Positions 33,204 to 41,750 of a stretch of DNA of 64,000 bases are shown piece by piece (within the stretch, counting starts at the first letter, position 1; each line of letters begins with the position of its first letter). Below the pieces are notes generated by a model. It was not told where the DNA came from and did no database searches. It worked only from the letters and a program-made list of their open reading frames with translations. This DNA comes from Solimonas fluminis (lineage in GTDB: Bacteria; Pseudomonadota; Gammaproteobacteria; Nevskiales; Nevskiaceae), in contig NZ_PSNW01000017.1 in assembly GCF_002930645.1 (NCBI RefSeq), positions 1 to 64,000 on the forward strand. Direction: 5' to 3'. Made by a program: the position numbers and the translations under genes.

Positions 33204-33425
33204 GCGCTCCACGCGCTCCACGTCCACCTGCAGGCCCGGATGCTTGCGGCGCGCCGCCGCGATCGCCTGCTCCGGGCCCGGCGCCGGCAAGCGCAGCTCA
33301 AAGCCCAGTTCCGCCGCCTGCAGCGGCTTGCCGTCGGCCCCCGATCGGCGGCCGCGCCGCGAGAAGTCGAAATAGTCCTTCTCGCGGCCACGGTGGATCA
33401 GCCACACGCGATAGATGTCGCTCAC
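33186..33425 (-). CDS. Small hypothetical protein (GTG start)
   Basis: 79 aa, MSDIYRVWLIHRGREKDYFDF at the N-terminus, then a basic/Gly stretch (SRRGRRSGADGK) and a helical C-terminus (EQAIAAARRKHPGLQVDVERVERLDADG). GTG start with a GGACGAG site 5 nt upstream. No family recognised. It follows the omega-like gene on the same strand after a 134-bp gap. Confidence 0.55.
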   Translation of the reverse strand: MSDIYRVWLIHRGREKDYFDFSRRGRRSGADGKPLQAAELGFELRLPAPGPEQAIAAARRKHPGLQVDVERVERLDADG

Positions 33426-33559
33426 GATTGCTCGTCCTTGGATGGGTTCGGCGCAGGCAGGGCTGCGCGGGCGCGGCCCCTGAGTGAGGGTGCCGCCGCC
33501 CTGTTCACGGCGCGGCATGCCCGCCCTGGCGAGGCCTGCCAGGGCGCTGCCCGGCGCCC

Positions 33560-33820
33560 TCAGTGGCCGTGGTCGTCCAGCGGCATGAACTCCGGCGCTT
33601 CCTTGCGCAGCGGCGGCAGTTCCGCCTCCTGCAGCACCGCTTCGGAGATGTGCCCGGCGGCGATTTCCTGCAGCGCCACCACGGTGGACTTGTGGTCGCT
33701 CCAGGACACCCGCGCATCGGCGCCGCGCGCCAACTGGCGGGCCCGCTTCGCGGCCACCTGGATCAGGAGAAAGGGATTGGGAATCTGCTCGAGGCAGTCC
33801 TCGACGGTGACGCGTGCCAT
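33560..33820 (-). CDS. rpoZ: RNA polymerase omega subunit-like protein (divergent RpoZ)
   Basis: 86 aa. The N-terminus MARVTVEDCL, the helix VAAKRARQLARG and KSTVVALQEIAAGHIS match RpoZ, the small subunit that helps assemble beta' in RNA polymerase. However, the normally conserved GNRF-L motif reads PNPFLL, and the context is not the usual gmk-rpoZ-spoT. It may therefore be a second, divergent omega or a diverged sole copy; the window cannot decide. The start is set at MARV by family comparison. Confidence 0.75.
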   Translation of the reverse strand: MARVTVEDCLEQIPNPFLLIQVAAKRARQLARGADARVSWSDHKSTVVALQEIAAGHISEAVLQEAELPPLRKEAPEFMPLDDHGH

Positions 33821-33929
33821 GGGCAAACCCGGTGATCGCCGCAAGAGCACGGTGACCCACTATACGCCCTATTCGACGCAGGCGTTTCCCGTGCGCCTGC
33901 CCATGCGCCAGGCATGCAAGGGCGGAAAC

Positions 33930-34502
33930 TCAAGGCGGGTCCGCCGGCTCGCTGTCGGCGGCACCAGCATCGGCTTCGGTGCGCGGCGCATCGGCAGGAT
34001 CCACCTTCCGCGGGCGGCGCTTCACCTCCATGCTCTCGTGGATGTCGTGCGGCACCGACCATTCCCCCGGCTGCATCCCCGCCTGCGACAGGCCGGCGAG
34101 CAGGCGGGCCAGTACGGGGCGTGAACCCCGCGTGGCGATGCCGCTGCCGCTGCGGGCCAGCACGGTCTGGAACCGGCCGACGAAAGCCTCGCGGTCGCGG
34201 TGGGAGTTGCCGAGAGAGGCTCGCGCCCGCGCCCAGGTCTGCACCTGCTGGAATTCCTGCGCCGTGGTCGCGAAGGCCGACGCCGGCATCGTCACCACGA
34301 TCAGATCGCCATGACGTGTGGTACGCCCACCGCCGCTGAGGGCGCTGAGCAGAAGATTGAGCTGGAGAGCCACGGAGTGCTCCGGAACGATGCGAGGGCG
34401 GCGATAAGCGGCCAGGTCGCAAGGCTGGGAGCGGTCGGAAGCGTGCGGCGCCTGTGCGCCGGACGTGAAGCCAGTGTGCGCTTTTCCGGGCAGGTCTGCC
34501 AT
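33930..34502 (-). CDS. Hypothetical protein, paralogue of the protein encoded at 32754-33203
   Basis: 190 aa, unknown family. The core (~65-165) is homologous to the plus-strand protein at 32754 (shared pattern TMPASAFATTAQEFQQVQTW / TLPGVALVTSRDEMQQLQRW and RDRE...ARxxGSxxATRG). The C-terminus is acidic and Pro-rich (low complexity), and the N-terminal ~50 residues are basic. No signal peptide or membrane helix. The ATG at 34502 lacks a clear SD, so the start is uncertain. Confidence 0.6.
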   Translation of the reverse strand: MADLPGKAHTGFTSGAQAPHASDRSQPCDLAAYRRPRIVPEHSVALQLNLLLSALSGGGRTTRHGDLIVVTMPASAFATTAQEFQQVQTWARARASLGNSHRDREAFVGRFQTVLARSGSGIATRGSRPVLARLLAGLSQAGMQPGEWSVPHDIHESMEVKRRPRKVDPADAPRTEADAGAADSEPADPP

Positions 34503-34530
34503 GCGCGGCCGCAACCTGCGGCGCGGGCAT

Positions 34531-34556
34531 AAAAAAACCGCGCCAGGGGCGCGGTT
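34531..34556 (-). terminator. Rho-independent terminator of the cold-shock gene
   Basis: Stem AACCGCGC (34536-34543) / GCGCGGTT (34549-34556) with seven A residues at 34531-34537 that give a T run on the minus strand. It lies 26 bp after the cold-shock gene stop. Confidence 0.85.
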
Positions 34557-34581
34557 CTTTGTGCCAACCCGGAAGACCGGA

Positions 34582-34794
34582 TCAGAGCGGGCGAATACGC
34601 GTCGCCTGCATGCCCTTGGGGCCGCGGGCCGCGACGTACTCGACCTGCTGGCCTTCGGTCAGCGTCTTGAAACCCGTGCCCTGGATTTCCTTGAAGTGGG
34701 CAAAGAGGTCTTCGCCGCCGCCCGCAGGCGTGATGAAGCCGAAGCCCTTGGCTTCATTGAACCACTTGACGGTGCCGGTGGAGGTGTTGCTCAT
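34582..34794 (-). CDS. Cold-shock protein (CspA family)
   Basis: 70 aa. The RNA-binding motifs RNP1 (KGFGFI) and RNP2-like (DLFAHF) are present in [29 protein letters not shown], and the length equals typical Csp proteins. Single-stranded nucleic acid chaperone. AGGAAT lies before the ATG. A long region without genes upstream leaves room for the extended, structured 5' leader usual for csp genes; a strong terminator follows. Confidence 0.95.
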   Translation of the reverse strand: MSNTSTGTVKWFNEAKGFGFITPAGGGEDLFAHFKEIQGTGFKTLTEGQQVEYVAARGPKGMQATRIRPL

Positions 34795-35298
34795 GGATAC
34801 ATTCCTTTAGGTGAAAACGGGCTGGCCGCCCGCGAGGCTGCAACAACAAGGAACGCATCGAGAATTTCAAACCGCGCGAAACGCGGAGGAACTGCTGATA
34901 ACACTGCTTGAAGCTTGCCCACACAGCATACGGGAACGCGCCTGCTTTGGCCACGCCGCCGGTCGGATGCCCGTATCCCGGCGGGCCCGGCGCCGCTCCA
35001 AGCTGTTGTAATGGAGGAAAATGCAGCTGCCGGCCATCAGCTTCGTCCCCTCCCGTTGCGCGAGGGAGGGCGGAGAGGGTGATCCCGAGCCAGGCAACGC
35101 AAGAGCCGTCGCCGCGAAGAGGCTCCTGGCCAGAGTTGCCGCTCGTGCTGAGCCTGTCGAAGGACGGGCGGCAACCGGGTAGCCAAGCCCGGGAGCCGTT
35201 CACCCTTGCGCAGGCCCGGGGGCGAACGGCAAGGCGGATCTCTCTCTCCATCCCGGATGATCCGGGGTCTTCTCCCGCCACCTTCAGGGGCAAACCCC
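34795..35298. other. Gene-free region: cold-shock leader/promoter and repeats
   Basis: No gene is supported in these 504 bp. The part next to the cold-shock gene (34795-34930) is AT-richer and probably holds its promoter and 5' leader. At 35045-35080 lies CCCTCCCG...CGAGGGAGGG...GGAGAGGG (family B style), at 35135-35174 a family A repeat, and near 35254-35270 CCCGGATGATCCGGG, a small hairpin. Confidence 0.5.
35135..35174. repeat. REP-like palindrome (family A)
   Basis: Arms GTTGCCGC / GCGGCAAC enclose CTCGTGCTGAGCCTGTCGAAGGACGG. The core GTGCTGAGCCTGTCGAAGGA is the least degenerate copy in the window. Confidence 0.7.
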
Positions 35299-36771
35299 TC
35301 AGCGCGCCGCCACCGCCTGCCCCTGATCCCAGCCGCCGCCCAGGGACTTGTACACCGCCACCGCCGCGGTGTTCACCGACGTCTCCGCCCGCGCCACCGC
35401 ATCCTCCGCCGCCAGCAGCGTGCGTTCCGCGTCCAGCAGCACCAGGAAGTCCGTGGACCCCGCCTTGTACTGGATGCGCGCCAGCTCCGCCGCGCGCCGC
35501 GCCGCCGCCGCCTGCGCCAGGGTGTGCTCCAGCCGCTGGCGCGAGCGGCCCACGCCCACGAAGGCGTTCTCCACCTCTTCCAGCGCCACCAGCACCGCCT
35601 GCTCGTAGGCCGCCGCCGCCGCGCGCGTGGCCGCATCCGCCGCGTCCACCCGCGCCGCCACGCTGCCCAGGTCGAAGGCCGCCCAGGAAATCTGCGGGCT
35701 CAGCGTCCAGGCGCGATGCGCGCTCTCGCCCAGGTCGCTGAAGCTGCCCACCACGATGCCGGCAAAGCCGTTCACCGACAGCCGCGGGAAATAGTCCGCC
35801 TTGGCCACGCCGATGCGCGCCGTCGCCGCATGCAGGGCCGCCTCGGCGCGCGCGACATCCGGCCGGCGCTGCAGCAGCAGGCCCGCGTCGCCCACCGGCA
35901 GCGCCCGCGTGATGGCCTCGGTCCGCGTCAGCGCCGGCGGCTGCCAGGCGCCCGGGCGCTGGCCCAGCAGCACCGCCAGGCGGTGCTCCGCGCGCTTCTG
36001 CAGGATCTCCAGGTCCGCGATCGCCGCCTGCGTCACCTCCAGGCGCGCCGTCGCGCTGGCGCTCTCCAGCTCCGTGCCGCGGCCCAGCCGGCGGCGCACC
36101 TCGGTCAGGCGCAGCGTCTCCGCCTGCGTGTCGCGGTTGCGCCGCGCCACGTCCAGCTGCTCAGCCGCGCCGCGCCATTCGAAGTAGCGCAGCGCCACCT
36201 CGGAGGCCACCACCACCTGCGCCTCGCGCAGCCCGGCCGCCGCGCCGTCCGCATCCGCCCGCGCCGCTTCCACGCCGCGGCGCACGCGCCCGAACAGGTC
36301 CAGCTCCCAGGCGGCGTTGAAGCCGAAGCGCGCGTTCTCCACGTCGGTGCGCGGGCCGGTGTAGCCCGGCTGCGCCGCCGGCGTCAGCGGCTCGCGGCCG
36401 TGGTTGAGCTGGCCGTTGGCCGTCACCACCGGGAACTGGTCCAGCTTCTGGTCGCGGAACAGCGCACGGGCCTGCTGCACGCGGGCCACCGCCACCTCGA
36501 TGTCGCGGTTGGCCGCCAGCGCCTGCTCCACCAGCGCGCTCAGCGTCTCGTCGCCCAGCAGCTTCCACCAGCGCGCCTCGTAGCCCTCGCCCGTCACCAC
36601 CGCCGCATCGGCGTTGTGGAACGCGGCCGGCGCCGTCTCCGGGGCCCGGTAGTCCGGCCCCACCGCGCAGCCCGCCAGGGCCACTGCCGCCAGCATCGGC
36701 ACCAGCAGCTTCATCCAGGCCTCCCAGGCCGATCCGCGCCCGCCCACGGCGATCGAAGTTTCCAGGTTCAT
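35299..36771 (-). CDS. RND outer-membrane lipoprotein, NodT/OprM family
   Basis: 490 aa from the ATG that overlaps the RND pump stop (ATGA). The lipoprotein signal MKLLVPMLAAVALAGCAVGPDY begins 19 residues in, so the working start may be the internal ATG at 36714. Two outer membrane efflux repeats follow, with the typical NodT motifs AAWELDLFGRVRRGVEAARA, LLQRRPDVARAEAALHAATARIGVAKADYFPRLS and ARIQYKAGSTDFLVLLDAERTLL. Outer-membrane channel of the tripartite pump encoded by this operon. Confidence 0.93.
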   Translation of the reverse strand: MNLETSIAVGGRGSAWEAWMKLLVPMLAAVALAGCAVGPDYRAPETAPAAFHNADAAVVTGEGYEARWWKLLGDETLSALVEQALAANRDIEVAVARVQQARALFRDQKLDQFPVVTANGQLNHGREPLTPAAQPGYTGPRTDVENARFGFNAAWELDLFGRVRRGVEAARADADGAAAGLREAQVVVASEVALRYFEWRGAAEQLDVARRNRDTQAETLRLTEVRRRLGRGTELESASATARLEVTQAAIADLEILQKRAEHRLAVLLGQRPGAWQPPALTRTEAITRALPVGDAGLLLQRRPDVARAEAALHAATARIGVAKADYFPRLSVNGFAGIVVGSFSDLGESAHRAWTLSPQISWAAFDLGSVAARVDAADAATRAAAAAYEQAVLVALEEVENAFVGVGRSRQRLEHTLAQAAAARRAAELARIQYKAGSTDFLVLLDAERTLLAAEDAVARAETSVNTAAVAVYKSLGGGWDQGQAVAAR

Positions 36772-39700
36772 GACACCACTCCATGATCCAGGCGCGCGCC
36801 CAGGTCGGGCGGCGCCGGCAAGGCCATCGGCCGGTTGCTGCGCGCATGCACGAAGCGCCGCACCAGCCAGTAGAACACCGGCGTCATCGCCAGGCCGAAC
36901 AGCGTCACGCCGATCATGCCCGCGAACACCGCCACGCCCATCGCCTGGCGCATCTCGGCGCCGGCGCCGCTGCTGAACACCAGCGGCACCACGCCCATGA
37001 TGAAGGCCAGCGAGGTCATCAGGATCGGCCGCAGGCGCAGGCGGCAGGCCTCCAGGATCGCGTCCATCAGCGGCAGGCCGCGCTCCTCCGCCTCCTTGGC
37101 GAACTCCACGATCAGGATCGCGTTCTTGCAGGCCAGGCCCACCAGCACGATCAGGCCGATCTGCGTGAACACGTTGTTGTCGCCGCCCCACAGCCAGACG
37201 CCGGCAATGGCGCTGAACAGCACCATCGGCAGGATCAGGATCACCACGAAGGGCAGGCTCCAGCTCTCGTACTGCGCCGCCAGCACCAGGAAGGCCAGCA
37301 GCACGCACAGCGGGAAGATCAGCAGCGCCGTGTTGCCCGCGATCAGCTCCTGGTAGGCCAGCTCCGTCCACTCGTAGGCCATGCCGTTGGGCAGCTCCTC
37401 CTGCACGATCTTCTCGATCAGCTTCTGCGCCTGCCCGCTGGAGGTGCCCGCCGCCGGGCCGCCGTTGATCTCGGCGGTGACGTAGCCGTTGTAGTGCATC
37501 ACCCGGTCCGGCCCCGCCGTCTGGCGCAGCGTGATGAAGGTGGACAGCGGCACCATCTCGCCGCGGCTGTTGCGGATCTTCAGCCGCGCCACGTCCTCCG
37601 GCTGCAGGCGGAAATCCATGTCCGCCTGCGCGTTCACCTGGTAGGTGCGCCCGAAGCGGTTGAAGTCGTTCACGTACAGCGAGCCCAGGTAGATCTGCAG
37701 CGTCTCGTTGATCGCCTGCACGCTCACGCCCTGCGCCTTGGCCTTGTCGCGGTCGATGTCGGCAAAGAGCTGAGGCACGTTGATCTGGTAGCTGCTGAAC
37801 AGGTTCGCCAGCCCCGGCTCCTGCCGCGCCCGCTCCAGGATCTTGTTCGTGACCGCGGACAGCTCCTCGAAGCCGAGCCCGCCGCGGTCCTCCAGCTGGA
37901 TCTTGAAGCCGCCGATGGTGCCCAGGCCCGGCACCGGCGGCGGCGGGAACACCGCGATGAACGCCTCCGGGATGCCCTTGAACTGCTCGTTGAGCTGGTC
38001 CGCGATCGCGTTGCCGCTGAGCTCCGGGCTCTTGCGCTCGCTGAAGTCGGTGAGCGTGGCGAACACGATGCCGGCATTGGGCGCATTGGTGAAGCCGTTG
38101 ATCGACAGGCCCGGGAAGCCCACCGCGGACTGGATGCCCGGCTGCTTCATCATGATCTCGCCCATGCGGCGCATCACCTCCTCGCTGCGGTCCAGCGTCG
38201 CCGCCTCGGGCAGGTTGGCAAAGGCCACCAGGTACTGCTTGTCCTGCTGCGGCACGAAGCCCTCCGGCACCGCCTTGAAGCCCAGCGCCGTCAGCCCCAG
38301 CAGCCCCGCGTACACCGCGAGCACGATCGCCGAGCCCCGCGTCAGCCGCCGCACGCCGCCCACATAGCGCTCCGAGGCCGCGCCGAAGAAGCGGTTGAAC
38401 GGCCGGAACAGCCAGCCCAGCGCGGCGTCGATGCCGCGCTGCAGCCGGTCCTTGGGCGCGCCATGCTCCTGCAGCAGCACCGCCGACAGGGCAGGGGACA
38501 GCGTCAGGGAGTTGAAGGCCGAGATCAGCGTGCTGATCACCACCGTCAGGGCGAACTGCTTGTAGAACTGCCCCGTCAGGCCGCTGATGAAGGCCGTGGG
38601 CACGAACACCGCGCTCAGCACCAGGGCCGTGGAAATGATCGGCCCCGTCACCTCGCGCATCGCCTGGCGCGTCGCCTCCAGCGGCGACTTGCCCTGCTCG
38701 ATGTTGCGCTCCACGTTCTCCACCACCACGATCGCGTCATCCACCACGATGCCGATCGCCAGCACGAAGCCGAACAGCGTCAGCGTGTTCAGCGAGAAGC
38801 CGATGGCATGCATCACCGCGAAGGTGCCCACCAGGGACACCGGCACCGCCGCCAGCGGGATCAGGCTGGCGCGCCAGTTCTGCAGGAACAGGATCACCAC
38901 CAGCACCACCAGCAGCATCGCCTCGAACAGCGTGTGCACCACCGCCTTGATCGAGCCGCGCACGAACACCGTCGGGTCGTAGACGATCTGGTAGTCGAGG
39001 CCCTGCGGGAAATCCTTCTTCAGCCGCTCCATGGTCGCGCGGACGTCGTCCGAAATCTGGATGGCATTGGAGCCCGGCCGCTGGAAGATCGGGATGGCCA
39101 CCGCTGGCTTGTTGTCCAGCAGCGAGCGCAGCGCATAGCTGCTGCTGCCCAGTTCCACCCGCGCCACGTCGCGCAGGCGCGTCACCGCGCCGTCTTCCGC
39201 CACGCGCACGATGATGTTGCCGAACTCCTCCTCCGTCACCAGGCGCCCGGCGGAGTCGATGCTGAGCTGGAACTCCGCCGCGTTCGGCGCCGGCGGCGCG
39301 GCGAGGGTACCCGCCGCCACCTGCTGGTTCTGCTCGCGGATCGCCGTCACGATCTCGCTGGCCGTGAGCCCGCGGCTGGCCACCTTCTCCGGGTCCAGCC
39401 ACACGCGCATGGAATAGGGCCCGGCACCGAAAATCTGCACGTCGCCCACGCCGTCCAGGCGCGCCAGCTCGTCCTTCACGCGCAGGCGGCCGTAGTTGGA
39501 GATGTAGAGCGCGTCATAGCGGTTGTCCGGCGAGAGCAGGTGCACCACCATCGTCAGGTCCGGGCTGGACTTGTTGGTGGTCACGCCCAGGCGCTGCACC
39601 TCCGGCGGCAGCTGCGGCAGCGCCTGCGCCACCCGGTTCTGCACCAGCACCTGCGCCTTGTCCACGTCCGTGCCCAGCGCAAAGGTGATGGTCAGCGTGA

Positions 39701-39968
39701 TGGCGCCGTCGGCCGTGGACTGGCTGAACATGTACTGCATGCCTTCCACGCCGTTGATGCTCTGCTCCAGCGGGCTCGCCACCGTCTCCGCGATCACCTT
39801 CGGGTTGGCGCCCGGATAGCTGGCGCGCACCACCACCGTGGGCGGCGTCACTTCCGGGTACTCACTGATCGGCAGCCGCCCCAGCGAAAGGGCGCCCGCG
39901 ATCACGATCAGCGCCGACAGCACCGCCGCGAAGATCGGCCGGCTGATGAAGAATTGCGCGAAGTTCAC
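36768..39968 (-). CDS. RND efflux pump inner-membrane transporter (HAE1 family)
   Basis: 1066 aa, the usual length for AcrB/MexB/MexF-type pumps. N-terminal MNFAQFFISRPIFAAVLSALIVIAG, the proton-relay helix with GIVVDDAIVVVENVER (paired Asp), FxGGD-like and VLAAQYESWSLPFVVILILP in the second half. Twelve membrane helices and two large periplasmic loops are consistent with the sequence. It exports hydrophobic drugs or solvents using the proton gradient. Start codon is GTG, overlapping the adaptor stop as GTGA. Likely controlled by the divergent TetR regulator. Confidence 0.95.
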   Translation of the reverse strand: MNFAQFFISRPIFAAVLSALIVIAGALSLGRLPISEYPEVTPPTVVVRASYPGANPKVIAETVASPLEQSINGVEGMQYMFSQSTADGAITLTITFALGTDVDKAQVLVQNRVAQALPQLPPEVQRLGVTTNKSSPDLTMVVHLLSPDNRYDALYISNYGRLRVKDELARLDGVGDVQIFGAGPYSMRVWLDPEKVASRGLTASEIVTAIREQNQQVAAGTLAAPPAPNAAEFQLSIDSAGRLVTEEEFGNIIVRVAEDGAVTRLRDVARVELGSSSYALRSLLDNKPAVAIPIFQRPGSNAIQISDDVRATMERLKKDFPQGLDYQIVYDPTVFVRGSIKAVVHTLFEAMLLVVLVVILFLQNWRASLIPLAAVPVSLVGTFAVMHAIGFSLNTLTLFGFVLAIGIVVDDAIVVVENVERNIEQGKSPLEATRQAMREVTGPIISTALVLSAVFVPTAFISGLTGQFYKQFALTVVISTLISAFNSLTLSPALSAVLLQEHGAPKDRLQRGIDAALGWLFRPFNRFFGAASERYVGGVRRLTRGSAIVLAVYAGLLGLTALGFKAVPEGFVPQQDKQYLVAFANLPEAATLDRSEEVMRRMGEIMMKQPGIQSAVGFPGLSINGFTNAPNAGIVFATLTDFSERKSPELSGNAIADQLNEQFKGIPEAFIAVFPPPPVPGLGTIGGFKIQLEDRGGLGFEELSAVTNKILERARQEPGLANLFSSYQINVPQLFADIDRDKAKAQGVSVQAINETLQIYLGSLYVNDFNRFGRTYQVNAQADMDFRLQPEDVARLKIRNSRGEMVPLSTFITLRQTAGPDRVMHYNGYVTAEINGGPAAGTSSGQAQKLIEKIVQEELPNGMAYEWTELAYQELIAGNTALLIFPLCVLLAFLVLAAQYESWSLPFVVILILPMVLFSAIAGVWLWGGDNNVFTQIGLIVLVGLACKNAILIVEFAKEAEERGLPLMDAILEACRLRLRPILMTSLAFIMGVVPLVFSSGAGAEMRQAMGVAVFAGMIGVTLFGLAMTPVFYWLVRRFVHARSNRPMALPAPPDLGARLDHGVVS

Positions 39969-41569
39969 TTGCCGCTCCGCTCATCGGTATTGGAGCCCCT
40001 CTCCCCCCGGGAGAGGGGTTGGGGCGAGGGACCCCGGGTCGCGGAATCCGCCACGCCTGCAACCGGCGAGACGGTCTTCGGCAAACGCCCCAGCGGAGTG
40101 GAAAGCTCCTCGAGATCCGCCTGGGCCACCTGCAATGCCACCGCCTCCGGCCGAGCCTGCGGCGCACGGACGCTCAACTGCCGCCGGTCCTGCCTGGCCG
40201 AACCCTCGGAATCCGTCCGCTCCTTACCGGTAGAGCTGCGCTCCGCAGAATCCGTTCGCACTGAGCCTGTCCCACGGGGATTTCCTTCGGTCATCGACGT
40301 GTTCACGGATTTCCCCGCAGACCCATCGACCTCCCCCCGTTCGCCCGAAGTCCCAAGCGTGTCGAGGGATCGAAGGGTGGACGGCCCAGGCCCCTCGGTC
40401 CCAACCGAACCCACCAACTCCGCCGACGCCGCACCCTCGCCACCCATCGCCACCAGGGTCGGCGCCACCGCGCTCCCCGGCTTCACATGCTGCAGCCCGT
40501 TCACCACGATCACGTCACCCGCCTTCAGCCCGGAGCGGATCACCCGCAGGCCGTCCAGCCGCGAGCCGATCTCCACGCCGCGGTACTCCGCGACATTGGC
40601 CGGCGTCACCACCAGCACGAACTTCTTGTTCAGGTCCGTGCCGATCGCCTTGTCATCCACCAGCGCCGCCTCGTAGCGCTGCCCGGCCACCAGCCGCACC
40701 CGCGCGAACAGCCCCGGCGTGAAATTGCCCGTGGAGTTGTCCAGCGTCGCCCGCAGCCGCACCACGCCGTCCCGCGAGACGTTGTCCACGAAATCCAGCT
40801 TCGCCTCGTGCGGCGTGCCCTCGTCCGTCATGCGGCCGGCGAACACCCGCGCGCCATCGCCCTGGCCCAGCGCATCCAGGTAGGTCGCCTCGTCCACGTC
40901 AAAGCTCACGTACACCGGGTCCACGCTCACCAGCGTCGTCAGCACCTTGCCGCCGTCCACCAGGTTGCCCGCCGTGATCAGCGCGCGCGACACGCGCCCG
41001 TCGATCGGCGCCGTCACCCGCGTCCAGGAGAGATCCAGCTCCGCCGCCTTCAGCGCCGCGCGGGCGGACGCCAGCGCCGCGGACGAGCCCGCCGCCGACG
41101 CCACCAACTGGTCCGCCTCCTCCTGCGAGATCGCGTTCTCCGCCAGCAGGGCCACCGCGCGCTGCTTGCGCGAGGCCGCCAGCGCCGCGTCCGCCTGCGC
41201 CCGTTCCAGGTCCGCCCGCAGGCGCTCCACCTGGGCCGCGAACGGGCTGGGGTCGATCTGGAAGAGGAGCTGTCCCTTCTTCACCAGCGCGCCCTCGGAG
41301 AAGGCCACCTGCTGGATATAGCCCGAGACGCGCGGGCGCACGTCCACGCGCTCCTGCGCCTCGATCTCGCCGGTGAAATCGCGCCAGTCGCTGATCGTGC
41401 GCACCGGCACCGCCGCCACCTGCACCGGCGTGGCCGGCGCCGCGGCCGCCTGCTCCTGCGCCTCGGAGATGCCGCAGGCGTTCAACAGCACCGCGGCGGA
41501 GGCCAGGCCCAGCGTCAGCACCGCGCGGCGGGCAAAAGCGCCGCGAAAGAGGGGGATTGTTGTAGTCAT
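39965..41569 (-). CDS. RND periplasmic adaptor (MFP) with a long repeat-derived C-terminal extension
   Basis: 534 aa; family members are usually 370-400 aa. Lipoprotein-type N-terminus (TLGLASAAVLLNAC), then the lipoyl/hairpin/beta-barrel core (VRPRVSGYIQQVAFSEGALVKKGQLLFQIDPSPF, WTRVTAPIDGRVSRALITAGN, ADVIVVNGLQHVKPG). After about residue 400 the protein continues with a Ser/Thr/Arg/Glu-rich, low-order tail whose codons correspond to family A and family B palindromic repeats (for example SPQPLSRGERG at the end). The start ATG follows a GGGAGC site. First gene of adaptor-pump-channel, divergent from tetR. Confidence 0.9.
   Translation of the reverse strand: MTTTIPLFRGAFARRAVLTLGLASAAVLLNACGISEAQEQAAAAPATPVQVAAVPVRTISDWRDFTGEIEAQERVDVRPRVSGYIQQVAFSEGALVKKGQLLFQIDPSPFAAQVERLRADLERAQADAALAASRKQRAVALLAENAISQEEADQLVASAAGSSAALASARAALKAAELDLSWTRVTAPIDGRVSRALITAGNLVDGGKVLTTLVSVDPVYVSFDVDEATYLDALGQGDGARVFAGRMTDEGTPHEAKLDFVDNVSRDGVVRLRATLDNSTGNFTPGLFARVRLVAGQRYEAALVDDKAIGTDLNKKFVLVVTPANVAEYRGVEIGSRLDGLRVIRSGLKAGDVIVVNGLQHVKPGSAVAPTLVAMGGEGAASAELVGSVGTEGPGPSTLRSLDTLGTSGERGEVDGSAGKSVNTSMTEGNPRGTGSVRTDSAERSSTGKERTDSEGSARQDRRQLSVRAPQARPEAVALQVAQADLEELSTPLGRLPKTVSPVAGVADSATRGPSPQPLSRGERGSNTDERSGK
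39990..40387. repeat. Palindromic repeat copies inside the adaptor coding sequence
   Basis: CCCCTCTCCCCCCGGGAGAGGGG followed by TTGGGGCGAGGGAC (39990-40033) is a full family B repeat. CACTGAGCCTGTCCCACGG (about 40258) and CGTTCGCCCGAAGTCCCAAGCGTGTCGAGGGATCGAAGGGTGG (about 40338-40380) are degenerate family A copies. All are read in frame as part of the adaptor C-terminus. Confidence 0.7.
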
Positions 41570-41673
41570 GAACGGCTCCCAAAATGGTCTAGCGGGGGGT
41601 GAGCCCGTGGAGCCGTCCATCTGTCGGGTTCGCCTTGACTCTGGGGGAGGCGCCCTCAACAATGATGTTACGA

Positions 41674-41718
41674 GACCGTTCGGTATCACCGTGAAGCCAT
41701 GGTAGTGACCGGTCGGTC
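41674..41718. promoter_or_regulatory. Two TetR-type operators between tetR and the RND operon
   Basis: GACCG-TT-CGGTA at 41674-41685 and GACCG-GT-CGGTC at 41707-41718 are two copies of a 12-bp palindrome spaced by 33 bp, three helical turns, within the 181-bp divergent region. This is the expected layout for a TetR repressor controlling itself and the pump. A TATTGT box lies at 41731-41736 before tetR. Confidence 0.65.
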
Positions 41719-41750
41719 TCATTTCAAGCGTATTGTACCTGGAGCGGACC

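Noticed and set aside
36783-40676. A 1297-codon open frame on the plus strand opposite the RND pump.
   Set aside because: It is the antisense shadow of the pump and adaptor genes; the composition is His/Gln/Arg-rich with no domains, as expected for reverse frames of GC-rich genes.
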